Positions 1-5,120 of a stretch of DNA of 6,011 nucleotides are shown here, piece by piece (position 1 is the stretch's first letter; each line of letters starts with the position of its first letter). Source of the stretch: Clostridia bacterium (GTDB taxonomy: Bacteria; Bacillota; Clostridia; Oscillospirales; CAG-272); contig JAGAMJ010000057.1 of NCBI GenBank assembly GCA_017624795.1, forward strand, positions 1 through 6,011, in the 5' to 3' direction. The notes beneath the pieces were generated by a model that was given only the letters and a program-made list of their open reading frames with translations, searched no databases and was not told where the DNA came from. A program made the position numbers and the translations under genes.

Positions 1-219
1 AGGTACACCTAAAATTTTAGCTATTACATAAATCTCAAAGTCAGTAGCACTTCTAAATTGTCCTTCAAGCTTGGAATAACTGGTTGGATTTATATCGCAC
101 CCCATTGTCTGCATTTGTGCAATAAAGTTGACCTGTTTTATTCCTTTTGCTTTACGCATCTTCTCAATGTTTTTCCCAACAACATTCGCTGTGCCATATT
201 CCTTTTTTCTAGTTTTCAT
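1..219 (-). CDS. XRE-family HTH transcriptional regulator, N-terminal part (runs off the left edge)
   Basis: Reading the minus strand from the ATG at 219 gives 73 uninterrupted codons to the window edge. Residues 13-73 match a Cro/C1-type helix-turn-helix domain: VGKNIEKMRKAKGIKQ opens helix 1 and the turn, TSYSKLEGQFRS is the recognition-helix region, and FEIYVIAKILGVP is the usual last helix ending in LGV. The QMQTMGCDIN stretch gives the slightly long form of the domain common in clostridial and mobile-element regulators. A ribosome binding site (AGGTAGGA on the minus strand, about 222-230) precedes the ATG. The gene is AT-rich, unlike the right half of the window. It is transcribed away from the 231-residue gene at 344, with shared palindromic sites between them, so I infer that it represses itself and/or that neighbour. 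The C-terminal part is not visible, so its effector or oligomerisation domain is unknown. Confidence 0.85.
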   Translation of the reverse strand, partial: MKTRKKEYGTANVVGKNIEKMRKAKGIKQVNFIAQMQTMGCDINPTSYSKLEGQFRSATDFEIYVIAKILGVP

Positions 220-269
220 ATTTTCCTACCTTTTTAATTTCTTTTTTAGAATTATATATTAAAAAAGTA

Positions 270-298
270 TTGACAAAATTCTAAAATGGAATTATAAT
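270..298 (+). promoter_or_regulatory. Consensus sigma-A promoter for the 231-residue gene
   Basis: A -35 box TTGACA at 270-275 and a -10 box TATAAT at 293-298 are separated by exactly 17 bp, a perfect match to consensus. Transcription should start near 304-306, giving a leader of about 40 nt before the ATG at 344. A promoter this strong next to a divergent HTH gene suggests that it is normally held off by a repressor. On the opposite strand, TATAAT at 256-251 could be the -10 box of the XRE gene, but no good -35 box lies at the right distance. Confidence 0.85.
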
Positions 299-320
299 TA
301 ATATAATTCCGAAATGGAAT
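278..320. promoter_or_regulatory. Paired palindromic operator sites overlapping the promoter
   Basis: Two 15-bp palindromes of form ATTCY-N5-GGAAT occur at 278-292 (ATTCT, AAAAT, GGAAT) and 306-320 (ATTCC, GAAAT, GGAAT). Their centres are 28 bp apart. The first fills most of the -35/-10 spacer and the second covers the expected transcription start. A further half-site, AGAAT, lies at 249-253. The inner halves also form a 9-bp inverted repeat, GGAATTATA (288-296) with TATAATTCC (302-310), around the -10 box. The placement fits steric repression. That the XRE protein encoded at 1-219 is the binder is inference from position. Confidence 0.6.
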
Positions 321-343
321 AATAAAAAAATAGGAGAAAAGTT

Positions 344-1039
344 ATGGCATTCAACAAAGACTTGGTGATGTGGATCATAGAATCCTTCATTACACACAAA
401 AAATCTGAGATCACAGTTTCTTCGGATATGAAGAAGAAGTTTTCTGACGTAGCAAAATACGCAAGAGAAAACAAGATTGGGAAATCAATGGCAGGAAAAA
501 CTGTTCAAAATACCGATAATGGATATGTGTTCACTTATGAATACAATTTCGGCGGACGCGGTGATTCTTATTATATTCTTACCGTAAACCATCGTGGCGA
601 GAATATTTTATCTATGAATCTCAACTTCAAGGGTGAAGGCGCGGCATATAACGCCAAGGACGCGCTCCAGAGAATGGATAAGGATCTTCCCGATTTTGCA
701 GGCGAACCTGTTGAGGAAATCAAAGCGGTTGACTACTCGTCCAATACTCTCAACGAGCTTGTAGATATATTTGACAAAAAACTTCAGGAATTCTCCAAGA
801 AGCCCGGCAACGCTTTGTTACATGAGCTTGATAATATCAAAAGCACTATGAATAACAAGGTAAACGAGAAGCCTATTGCAGAAAGAGCACCTTTCGGAAA
901 GCCTTTGGCAAATATCGGTATGTACATCGATGCTCTCAAGACTCAGTTCCAGATGAGCGTATCCAATCCCGCTCAGTTTGTAGGTACATACATTCCTCAG
1001 ATCAGCGCTTCCCTTGCTGAGCTTGCGGCATTGCTGTAA
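344..1039 (+). CDS. Uncharacterised 231-residue protein
   Basis: I do not recognise this protein. The ATG at 344 follows a good ribosome binding site (AGGAGA at 332-337, 6 nt spacing), so the start is well supported. It has no signal peptide or transmembrane segment and is probably cytosolic. Residues 1-50 are charged and probably helical. Residues 55-100 look like a small beta-rich domain (alternating NGYVFTYEYNF, DSYYILTVNH and ILSMNLNF). Residues 130-175 are lysine/glutamate-rich and probably helical or coiled coil (LNELVDIFDKKLQEF). The tail from about 185 is hydrophobic-amphipathic and ends in SLAELAALL. The first 200 bases are much more AT-rich than the last 450. The gene ends with three stop codons in a row (TAA TAA TAG, 1037-1045). 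It is transcribed alone from a consensus promoter opposite the XRE regulator, a layout common in mobile or phage-derived modules. No function is assigned. Confidence 0.75.
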   Translation: MAFNKDLVMWIIESFITHKKSEITVSSDMKKKFSDVAKYARENKIGKSMAGKTVQNTDNGYVFTYEYNFGGRGDSYYILTVNHRGENILSMNLNFKGEGAAYNAKDALQRMDKDLPDFAGEPVEEIKAVDYSSNTLNELVDIFDKKLQEFSKKPGNALLHELDNIKSTMNNKVNEKPIAERAPFGKPLANIGMYIDALKTQFQMSVSNPAQFVGTYIPQISASLAELAALL

Positions 1040-1069
1040 TAATAGATTCATAAAAATACGATCTATTAT
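1039..1069 (+). terminator. Weak AT-rich hairpin after the 231-residue gene
   Basis: TAATAGAT (1040-1047) pairs perfectly with ATCTATTA (1061-1068), and A1039-T1069 adds one pair. The loop is 13 nt. The stem is AT-rich and no T run follows, so this is at most a poor terminator or a 3'-end stabiliser. The first efficient terminator downstream is at 1217-1243. Confidence 0.3.
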
Positions 1070-1216
1070 CTCAAAAGGTCACTCAGCGACGAAGCCGTTG
1101 GGCTCGCATGCGACACGAAGAGTGCGGAGGGACTGCTTGTAAGCGGCAAGGGCGATTACTTTTGCATTTTGGAAACGATTTAGTTCGTATCCTTTTAACC
1201 TTTATATCTACGCAAC
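1046..1216. other. Gene-free stretch with a possible coding relic
   Basis: No intact gene is visible. One plus-strand frame is open from just after the TAG at 1043-1045 to a TAG at 1181-1183. It has no start codon or ribosome binding site. Its translation (core LSDEAVGLACDTKSAEGL, then LVSGKGDYFCILETI) has protein-like composition and GC-rich third positions, unlike the AT-rich gene just upstream. It could be the 3' end of a gene cut off by the AT-rich insertion to its left, or chance. The terminator at 1217 would suit the end of such a gene. Confidence 0.25.
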
Positions 1217-1243
1217 AAAAAGCCCCCACGCGTGGGGGCTTTT
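1217..1243. terminator. Strong bidirectional intrinsic terminator
   Basis: A perfect palindrome at 1221-1240 forms an 8-bp stem AGCCCCCA/TGGGGGCT with a CGCG loop. It is flanked by AAAA on the left and TTTT on the right, so it can act in both directions; the minus strand has the longer T run. On the plus strand it would stop read-through from the 231-residue gene before the ATPase leader. A partial copy of the right arm (CGCGTGGGG) recurs at 1259-1267. Confidence 0.85.
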
Positions 1244-1416
1244 CTTGTTGCCGATCTCGCGCGTGGGGAAGCAAGGCAGCAACAAACGTACTGAAACAAC
1301 CGCAAATTCCTCTGCATATTTTCAATATTTACATAGCTTCAACAAACGCCGATCAAGCATAGGTCAGCCAACACCTCGCCTCGCCCCCATAAGAGCAATT
1401 CCGCCAAAATCCGCTA
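1244..1416. other. Intergenic stretch without recognisable gene
   Basis: Both strands are broken by stop codons and none of the short open frames has a ribosome binding site. The only structure seen is a loose 7-bp inverted repeat, TTGTTGC at 1245-1251 with GCAACAA at 1279-1285. Nothing here resembles a tRNA or an attachment site. Confidence 0.6.
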
Positions 1417-1445
1417 TTGACAAGTATAAAATAATATGGTATAAT
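1417..1445 (+). promoter_or_regulatory. Consensus promoter of the riboswitch-ATPase transcript
   Basis: TTGACA at 1417-1422 and TATAAT at 1440-1445 are both perfect and are spaced by 17 bp. An extended -10 TG at 1437-1438 adds strength. Transcription should begin near 1452, only a few bases before helix P1 of the riboswitch. That is where a leader-controlled gene needs it: strong constitutive initiation with regulation by attenuation. Confidence 0.9.
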
Positions 1446-1459
1446 TTTCCTATCATATT

Positions 1460-1546
1460 CGTGAGGGAGTAGTTGCGCCGATGCGCGGGCAAGTCAACAG
1501 CTCTGACCGATATCGGTCTGGCTTGCCTTGATTAACGAGACTCATG
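1460..1546 (+). promoter_or_regulatory. yybP-ykoY manganese riboswitch aptamer
   Basis: The leader carries the hallmarks of the yybP-ykoY family. Closing helix P1 is CGTGAG (1460-1465) with CTCATG (1541-1546). Directly after it comes the conserved loop GGAGTAG (1466-1472), and the opposite conserved loop ACGAGAC lies at 1535-1541. Between them are a hairpin GCGC/GCGC (1475-1478/1483-1486), a helix GGCAAG/CTTGCC (1488-1493/1522-1527), the typical GTCAAC (1493-1498), and a perfect palindromic hairpin GACCGAT/ATCGGTC (1505-1518). Members of this family bind Mn2+ where the two conserved loops dock, and they sit upstream of Mn2+ exporters, TerC-like proteins and P-type ATPases. The cation ATPase gene at 1828 fits that pattern. 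The family call rests on motif recognition and gene context, not a covariance-model score. Confidence 0.85.
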
Positions 1547-1785
1547 TAGGGGGTTGCCAAAGCAACCTAAATCGAACACGCCCAAAGCGGCAGAAATTCG
1601 CGCTTTTTGTAGACTTGTCACTTGTAAAGTCACACTTGACTGCGTGCCAATTCCGCAAAAATCATCAAATTTTTACTTGCTTGGGGGTAAATTTTAAGAG
1701 AGCAGACTTGCCTTGCGCCAAATATGCCCCTTAAAACGCGTTTGAGTTAGGTTGCTGTTGTCAACACTCTGCATGAGTCTTTTTT
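1538..1785 (+). terminator. Riboswitch expression platform: long-stem intrinsic terminator
   Basis: The arm at 1538-1580 pairs with 1737-1780. I count 39 pairs (three G-U), four mismatches and one bulged base (G1757), followed at once by six T (1780-1785). The outer part is perfect: AGACTCATG (1538-1546) with CATGAGTCT (1772-1780). That outer 5' arm consists of aptamer loop residues and the 3' strand of P1, so P1 and the terminator base cannot form together. Known family logic predicts that bound Mn2+ stabilises P1, weakens the terminator and turns the ATPase on. The loop between the arms is 156 nt, far longer than in ordinary terminators. A small local hairpin, GGTTGC/GCAACC (1552-1557/1562-1567), may hold the 5' arm until the 3' arm is made. 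Confidence 0.75.
1561..1757. repeat. MITE-like inverted-repeat insertion within the terminator
   Basis: The ends of this 197-bp segment are inverted repeats. GCAACCTAA at 1562-1570 matches TTAGGTTGC at 1747-1755 exactly, and the match extends to 19 positions with three mismatches (1562-1580 against 1737-1755). The flanks are TTGCCAA (1554-1560) and TTGTCAA (1758-1764), a 7-bp direct repeat with one mismatch that could be a target duplication. Because TTGNCAA is also nearly self-complementary, the same bases pair in the terminator stem. The interior encodes no transposase. It holds short hairpins: AAAGCG/CGCTTT at 1584-1589/1601-1606, AGTCA/TGACT near 1628-1641, and TTTTAAG/CTTAAAA at 1692-1698/1730-1736. 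The alternative is that it evolved simply as an elongated terminator stem. Confidence 0.4.
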
Positions 1786-1793
1786 AGCTATGA

Positions 1794-1813
1794 TCCCACG
1801 GCGCCCGTGTGGG
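1794..1813 (+). promoter_or_regulatory. Small hairpin just upstream of the ATPase ribosome binding site
   Basis: CACGG (1797-1801) pairs with CCGTG (1805-1809) around a CGC loop. C1795-C1796 can pair with G1811-G1812 past one bulged T. It lies after the terminator T run and ends a few bases before the purine-rich ribosome binding site, leaving that site free. It may protect or space the ribosome binding site on read-through transcripts. Any role is inference. Confidence 0.3.
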
Positions 1814-1827
1814 CAGAGAGGAGAAAT

Positions 1828-4524
1828 ATGAAGCATTATCTGGAAGAAAGCAACGTTGTTCTTGGCGCACTGGAAAGCTCCGAGCAGGGACTTTCCGAGC
1901 AGGAGGCAGCCGCGCGCCTTGAAAGAAACGGCAAGAACAAGCTTGCCGAGGGTAAAAAGGAGTCGCTCCTGCACCGCTTTTTGAAGCAGCTCGCCGAGCC
2001 CATGACCATCATTTTGCTGGTGGCGGCGCTCATTTCCGCGGGCGTGGAGATCTATAACGGCTTGCAGCACGGCTTTGAATTTCCCGCTGACGTGGTGATC
2101 ATTCTTGCCGTCGTTTTGATCAACGCGATCCTTGGCGTGTTTCAGGAAAGCAAGGCGGAAAAGGCGATCGAGGCGTTGCAAGAGATCGCCGCAGCGACCT
2201 CAAAGGTCATTCGTGACGGTAAATTGGTGTCGGTACACAGTGAGGATCTGGTCGTCGGTGATATCATCGTGCTGGAAGCGGGCGACGCCGTTCCTGCCGA
2301 TGCGCGTATCATTGAATGTGCCTCGATGAAGATCGAGGAGGCGGCGCTGACGGGTGAGTCGGTGCCTGTCACCAAGCAAGAGGGCGTGATGAGAGCCAAC
2401 GCGAACGGCGACGTTGCGCTTGGCGACCGCAAGAATATGGTGTTTATGGGCTCTACCGTTGTGTACGGCAGAGGCAAGGCGGTGGTCGTTGCCACGGGCA
2501 TGGATACCGAAATGGGCAAGATCGCCGACGCGCTGGCAAGCGCGCAGGAGGGCAAAACGCCCTTGCAGATCAAGCTGGCAGGGCTTTCGAAGATCCTGAC
2601 CTATCTTGTCATCGGCATCTGCGTTGTGATCTTCGGCGTTCAGCTGATCCGCCACGGCGTCGGCTTTGAGCCGATCCTCAACTCCTTTATGCTGGCGATC
2701 TCGCTTGCCGTTGCCGCGATCCCCGAGGGACTTGCCACGGTGGTGACCATCGTGCTTTCGATCGGTGTTACCAATATGTCGAAGCGCAACGCCATCATTC
2801 GCAAGCTCACCGCTGTGGAAACGCTGGGCTGCACGCAGATCATCTGCTCGGACAAAACGGGTACGCTGACGCAAAATAAGATGACCGTTGTCGATCACTA
2901 CGGCGCTGACGAAAACCTGCTTGCCACCGCGATGTCGATGTGCTCGGACGCCGAGTTCGACCGCGAGGCAAAGACCGCCGTCGGTGAGCCCACCGAGTGC
3001 GCGCTTGTCAACTATGCCGAAAAGCTCGGCTTTGACAAAAACGACCAGAAGCTGGAATACGTACGCATCGGCGAGGTCCCCTTTGACTCGATGCGTAAGA
3101 TGATGACCACCGTACACAGGGTGGGGGATCACATCGTGCAGTTCACCAAGGGCGCGCCCGACGAGATCCTGAAGCGCTGCACCAGGGCGATCGTGGACGG
3201 CAAGGAGGTCGAGATGACCGACGCGATCCGTGCCGAGATCCTTGCCGCCAACAAGGGTATGGCGGATCAGGCGCTGCGCGTGCTTGCAGCTTCCAAAAAG
3301 GAGCTTGTCGCCGAGCCCGCCGCCTATGAGGCGGAGGCGGTGGAATGTGACCTTTGCTTTGTCGGACTTGTGGGTATGATCGACCCCGTCCGTCCCGAGG
3401 TCAAGCCCGCCATTGACGAGTGCCGTTCCGCGGGCATCCGTCCCATCATGATCACGGGTGACCACAAGGACACCGCCGTCGCGATCGCGATGCAGCTTGG
3501 CATCATCGAGGACGCGTCGCAGGCGATCACGGGCGCGGAGCTTGACAACATCTCCGATGAGGAGTTTGAAAGCGCCGTTGAAAAGTATTCGGTCTACGCG
3601 CGTGTGCAGCCCGAGCATAAAACAAGGATCGTCAACGCCTGGCGTAAAAAGGGCAAGGTCACCGCGATGACGGGTGACGGCGTGAACGACGCCCCCTCGA
3701 TCAAGAACGCCGACATCGGCGTGGGCATGGGCATCACGGGCACGGACGTGACCAAGAACGTTGCCGATATGATCCTTGCCGACGATAACTTTGCCACCAT
3801 CGTTTCCGCCGCAGGCGAGGGGCGTCGCATTTACGACAATATCCGTAAGGCGATCCAGTTCCTGCTGGCGTCCAACCTTTCCGAGGTGCTGTCGATCTTC
3901 TTTGCGACGCTCATCGGCTTCACCATCTTCCAGCCCGTGCAGCTTTTGTGGATCAACCTGATCACCGACTGCTTCCCCGCGCTTGCCCTTGGTATGGAAA
4001 AGCCCGAGGCGGACGTGATGAAGCGTCAGCCCCGTGACAGCAAGGAGGGCATCTTTGCGGGCGGACTTGGACTTGCCGTGTTCTATCAGGGTGCGCTGGT
4101 CACGCTCATTACGCTTGCTTCCTTCTTCGTTGGTCATTTTGCCTTTGGCAACGGCACGTGGGACTCTCTGCGCGCACTGGACGCGGCGGGGCTCATCAGC
4201 GATCACGGCACCACGATGGCGTTTATGACTCTAGCGCTTTGTGAAGTCTTCCACTCCTTCAATATGCGCTCGCTGCGCGGCTCGATCTTCACGATGAAGG
4301 GACAGAACAAGTGGCTGTGGGGTGCGGGTATTCTGTCGCTGGTGCTGACCTCTGTGGTCGTGCTGGTTGATCCCATCGCCCGTATCTTCGGCATGGTTCA
4401 CCTGACCTTCCCCGAATACTTTATCGCTATGGCGCTGGGCTTCTGCATTATCCCGCTTGTCGAGATCGTCAAGCTCGTGCATCGCATCATCGACAAAAAG
4501 CGCGGCGTTACCCACGCGAACTGA
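1828..4524 (+). CDS. P2A-type cation-transporting ATPase (Ca2+/Mn2+ exporter), 898 residues
   Basis: This integral membrane pump couples ATP hydrolysis to cation export. Domains in order are: N-terminal cation-ATPase domain (about 1-70), M1-M2 (57-77, 86-105), actuator domain with TGES (175-178), M3-M4 (256-310) with PEGL (299-302), the phosphorylation site DKTGT (Asp342), nucleotide-binding KGAPDE (441-446), TGD (543-545), hinge TGDGVNDAP (615-623), and M5-M10 (about 676-885). By alignment to SERCA, the cation ligands are all present: Glu300 (M4), Asn683 and Glu686 (M5), Asn710, Thr713 and Asp714 (M6), and Glu806 (M8). That indicates a SERCA/PMR1-like pump, not a heavy-metal, K+ or proton type. 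I chose ATG 1828 because AGAGGAG (1817-1823) lies just before it. An in-frame GTG at 1807 is inside a hairpin and lacks a ribosome binding site. The gene has its own promoter, a Mn2+ riboswitch and a terminator, so it is monocistronic. The riboswitch points to Mn2+ as a physiological substrate; Ca2+ is equally compatible with the residues. Confidence 0.93.
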   Translation: MKHYLEESNVVLGALESSEQGLSEQEAAARLERNGKNKLAEGKKESLLHRFLKQLAEPMTIILLVAALISAGVEIYNGLQHGFEFPADVVIILAVVLINAILGVFQESKAEKAIEALQEIAAATSKVIRDGKLVSVHSEDLVVGDIIVLEAGDAVPADARIIECASMKIEEAALTGESVPVTKQEGVMRANANGDVALGDRKNMVFMGSTVVYGRGKAVVVATGMDTEMGKIADALASAQEGKTPLQIKLAGLSKILTYLVIGICVVIFGVQLIRHGVGFEPILNSFMLAISLAVAAIPEGLATVVTIVLSIGVTNMSKRNAIIRKLTAVETLGCTQIICSDKTGTLTQNKMTVVDHYGADENLLATAMSMCSDAEFDREAKTAVGEPTECALVNYAEKLGFDKNDQKLEYVRIGEVPFDSMRKMMTTVHRVGDHIVQFTKGAPDEILKRCTRAIVDGKEVEMTDAIRAEILAANKGMADQALRVLAASKKELVAEPAAYEAEAVECDLCFVGLVGMIDPVRPEVKPAIDECRSAGIRPIMITGDHKDTAVAIAMQLGIIEDASQAITGAELDNISDEEFESAVEKYSVYARVQPEHKTRIVNAWRKKGKVTAMTGDGVNDAPSIKNADIGVGMGITGTDVTKNVADMILADDNFATIVSAAGEGRRIYDNIRKAIQFLLASNLSEVLSIFFATLIGFTIFQPVQLLWINLITDCFPALALGMEKPEADVMKRQPRDSKEGIFAGGLGLAVFYQGALVTLITLASFFVGHFAFGNGTWDSLRALDAAGLISDHGTTMAFMTLALCEVFHSFNMRSLRGSIFTMKGQNKWLWGAGILSLVLTSVVVLVDPIARIFGMVHLTFPEYFIAMALGFCIIPLVEIVKLVHRIIDKKRGVTHAN

Positions 4525-4534
4525 TCAAAAACCC

Positions 4535-4565
4535 AAAAGGGCGGTTGACAAAACCGCCCTTTTTT
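4535..4565 (+). terminator. Intrinsic terminator of the ATPase gene
   Basis: AAAAGGGCGGTT (4535-4546) and AACCGCCCTTTT (4552-4563) form a perfect 12-bp stem with a 5-nt loop (GACAA), and a run of six T spans 4560-4565. It begins 10 nt after the ATPase stop codon. The hairpin overlaps the promoter of the next gene. Confidence 0.92.
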
Positions 4566-4573
4566 AGTATACT
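4545..4573 (+). promoter_or_regulatory. Promoter of the DUF4234-HAD unit, embedded in the terminator
   Basis: TTGACA at 4545-4550 (perfect -35) and TATACT at 4568-4573 (five of six -10 bases) are exactly 17 bp apart. The -35 box covers the last two bases of the 5' stem arm and most of the loop of the ATPase terminator, and the 3' arm and T run form the spacer. Transcription should start near 4580, leaving a leader of about 28 nt before the ATG at 4608. The downstream pair is therefore initiated independently of the riboswitch-controlled ATPase. Confidence 0.8.
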
Positions 4574-4607
4574 GAAAGCATCAAAAGCAACGAGGAGGAG
4601 CTTTATT

Positions 4608-5099
4608 ATGATCGAAAAACGAAGTGTTGTTTCTGTTATTCTGCTTTCCATTGTCACGTGTGGCATTTATATGGTCTGGTGGACGTACGTGACCTGCTCT
4701 GCCTTGCAGCGCGAGGGCGGCAAGACCTCGATCCCGCCCGTTGCGACCACGTTGCTCATGCTGTTTACGGGATTTGGCGGCATTTTGCTTGGCATTGATG
4801 CTGACGATAATGTCAACGCCATCAAATTCGCCCGCGGTATTCCGCAGCAAGACAACAAGGTGCTGTGGATCGTGCTGGGCTTTCTTTTCCCCATCGCCAC
4901 GGTGGGGCTTGTGCAGCACGAGATCAATCAGATCGTCGATCACACGCAGGGCGGCTATCCCCCCTACGGCAATTATCCGCCCAACGGCAATTATCCGCCC
5001 AACGGCAATTATCCGCCCAACGGCAATTACCCGCCTAACGGCAACTATCCGCCCAATGGCAACTATCCCCCCAACAACGGCGAGCCCCCTCGGTTTTAA
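4608..5099 (+). CDS. DUF4234-like small membrane protein with GNYPPN repeat tail, 163 residues
   Basis: The N-terminal signature (RSVVSVILLSIVTCGIYMVWW, residues 5-25) is the first membrane helix typical of DUF4234 proteins, which usually reads SIVTCGIYxxYW. Two further hydrophobic segments lie at about 43-63 and 85-102. After the last helix a hydrophilic stretch leads into a low-complexity tail from residue 115: GGYPPY, six copies of GNYPPN, then NGEPPRF. The molecular function of the family is unknown. Gly/Pro/Tyr/Asn tails of this kind are usually flexible and exposed, and here it probably extends from the membrane. I chose ATG 4608 because AGGAGG (4593-4598) lies 9 nt upstream. In-frame codons before it, starting from a TTG at 4545, lie inside the terminator and promoter. 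It is first in a two-gene unit with the HAD phosphatase. Confidence 0.8.
   Translation: MIEKRSVVSVILLSIVTCGIYMVWWTYVTCSALQREGGKTSIPPVATTLLMLFTGFGGILLGIDADDNVNAIKFARGIPQQDNKVLWIVLGFLFPIATVGLVQHEINQIVDHTQGGYPPYGNYPPNGNYPPNGNYPPNGNYPPNGNYPPNGNYPPNNGEPPRF
4968..5075 (+). repeat. Six tandem 18-bp repeats encoding GNYPPN
   Basis: Six in-frame 18-bp units run without gaps. Units 1-3 are identical at the DNA level (GGCAATTATCCGCCCAAC). Units 4-6 differ only at third positions (TAC, CCT, AAC, AAT, CCC), so every unit encodes the same six residues. A degenerate unit, GGYPPY (4950-4967), comes before them and NGEPPRF follows. Identical neighbours suggest recent slippage or recombination, so copy number may vary between strains. 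Confidence 0.95.
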
Positions 5100-5120
5100 G
5101 AGCGCCGAGCAAAAGCGAAT

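Noticed and set aside
1083..1325. Overlapping short open frames of 75-84 codons on both strands in the intergenic region
   Set aside because: They run through the perfect terminator palindrome at 1217-1243, have no ribosome binding sites, and show Arg/Cys/Ser-rich translations without domain-like patterns.
1528..1734. 68-codon plus-strand open frame inside the riboswitch leader, possibly a leader peptide
   Set aside because: It would start with TTG inside the aptamer, lacks a ribosome binding site, and reads through structured RNA arms. Its sequence is explained by the inverted-repeat segment.
1807..1827. GTG at 1807 as an upstream start for the ATPase, adding seven residues
   Set aside because: The GTG is in a hairpin and has no ribosome binding site, and the added codons are the ribosome binding site of the ATG at 1828. 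The ATG start gives the usual N-terminus of the family.
2200..4206. Long open frame (668 codons) on the minus strand, opposite the ATPase gene
   Set aside because: It lies wholly antisense to a gene with every P-type ATPase motif intact. Its translation is low-complexity and rich in His, Arg, Asp and Gly, as expected from the complement of GC-rich codons. It has no ribosome binding site.
4545..4607. TTG at 4545 as the start of the DUF4234 protein
   Set aside because: It lies within the terminator hairpin and upstream of the expected transcription start. The ATG at 4608 has an AGGAGG site at normal distance and gives a normal DUF4234 N-terminus.
4950..5075. Tandem repeats as a possible CRISPR array
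   Set aside because: The 18-bp units are contiguous without spacers, stay in frame with the DUF4234 gene, and vary only at synonymous positions. They are a coding repeat.
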